Program-made: the position numbers and the translations under genes
Notes under the pieces: generated by a model
The model's input: the letters and a program-made list of their open reading frames with translations, nothing else
Told to the model about the DNA's origin: nothing
The model's database searches: none
Shown here: positions 63,980-64,000 of the stretch, in pieces
Layout of the letters: the number at the start of each line of letters is the position of its first letter
How positions within the stretch are numbered: the stretch's first letter is position 1
NCBI RefSeq assembly: GCF_025766255.1
Contig: NW_026516806.1
Coordinates: 37,971-101,970, forward strand
Length of the DNA stretch: 64,000 nt
Reading direction: 5' to 3'
Source of the DNA: Zychaea mexicana
Lineage: Eukaryota > Mucoromycota > Mucoromycetes > Mucorales > Lichtheimiaceae

Positions 63980-64000
63980 ACAGTCAACCCCCGTTAATGT
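63980..64000 (+). mobile_element. Possible left end of a pogo/Tc1-like transposon (cut by window)
   Basis: The last bases read TA then CAGTCAACCCCCGTTAATGT. CAGTC(A/G)A..C..CGTTA at a TA dinucleotide is the usual start of pogo/Fot1-type terminal repeats. Only about 20 bp are visible. Confidence 0.35.

Overview
This is nuclear DNA of a filamentous fungus, most likely an early-diverging one (Mucoromycota, probably Mucorales). The evidence is many short introns with GTAAGT-type donors and TAG/CAG acceptors, a closely packed set of fungal housekeeping genes on both strands, an HDEL-ending PDI, a fungal Mnr2/Alr-type CorA transporter, a TPR plus F-box family typical of Mucoromycota, and a decayed LINE. 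The taxonomic call is inference; no marker gene (rRNA, tRNA) was seen.

Layout: 0-1 kb holds a five-exon C2-domain gene (-). 2-4.8 kb is a 5'-truncated, dead LINE (-). 5.7-7.4 kb has a doubtful small gene (-) and an Arg/Ser-rich WW-domain gene (+). 8-10.2 kb is a Na+/H+ antiporter (+). 10.4-12.75 kb is an intronless PPR protein (-). 13.5-15.8 kb is a two-domain glycosyltransferase, GT31-like plus GT34 (-). 16-20 kb is gene-poor with relics. 20.3-21.6 kb is a Ras-type GTPase (-) whose reading frame needs an 8-nt and apparently a 2-nt exon. 22.4-27.6 kb is a USP7/Ubp15 deubiquitinase (-). 29.4-31.6 kb is an unknown two-exon gene (-) head to head with a double-hotdog thioesterase-like gene (+). 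32.5-34.1 kb is an epoxide-hydrolase-like gene (+). 34.8-38.6 kb is an F-box pseudogene, a truncated copy of a short-chain dehydrogenase, and the intact dehydrogenase. 39.2-41.2 kb is a CorA Mg2+ transporter (-). 42.6-44.3 kb is PDI (+). 45.2-47 kb is ethanolamine-phosphate cytidylyltransferase (-). 48-49.3 kb holds degenerate membrane-protein pieces, including an MFS relic. 50.7-53.3 kb is ALG9 (+). 53.8-55.2 kb is a PA-TM-RING ubiquitin ligase (+). 56.4-57.1 kb is a low-complexity protein (+). 57.8-59.7 kb holds decayed coding fragments, one of them M20-peptidase-like. 61.1-63.8 kb is a large terminal-inverted-repeat/foldback element with nested inverted and direct repeats. The last bases resemble the end of a pogo-like transposon.

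Several genes serve the secretory pathway and membranes: PDI (disulfide formation), ALG9 (N-glycan precursor), the GT31-like/GT34 protein (Golgi glycosylation), ECT1 (phosphatidylethanolamine) and PA-TM-RING (endomembrane ubiquitination). They are not adjacent in one block, and no cluster is claimed. The most unusual items are the foldback element, the Ras microexons, the GT31-like/GT34 fusion and the partial segmental duplication of the dehydrogenase. Exon coordinates come from reading splice sites by eye and matching conserved protein motifs. Where the phases close exactly this is stated.
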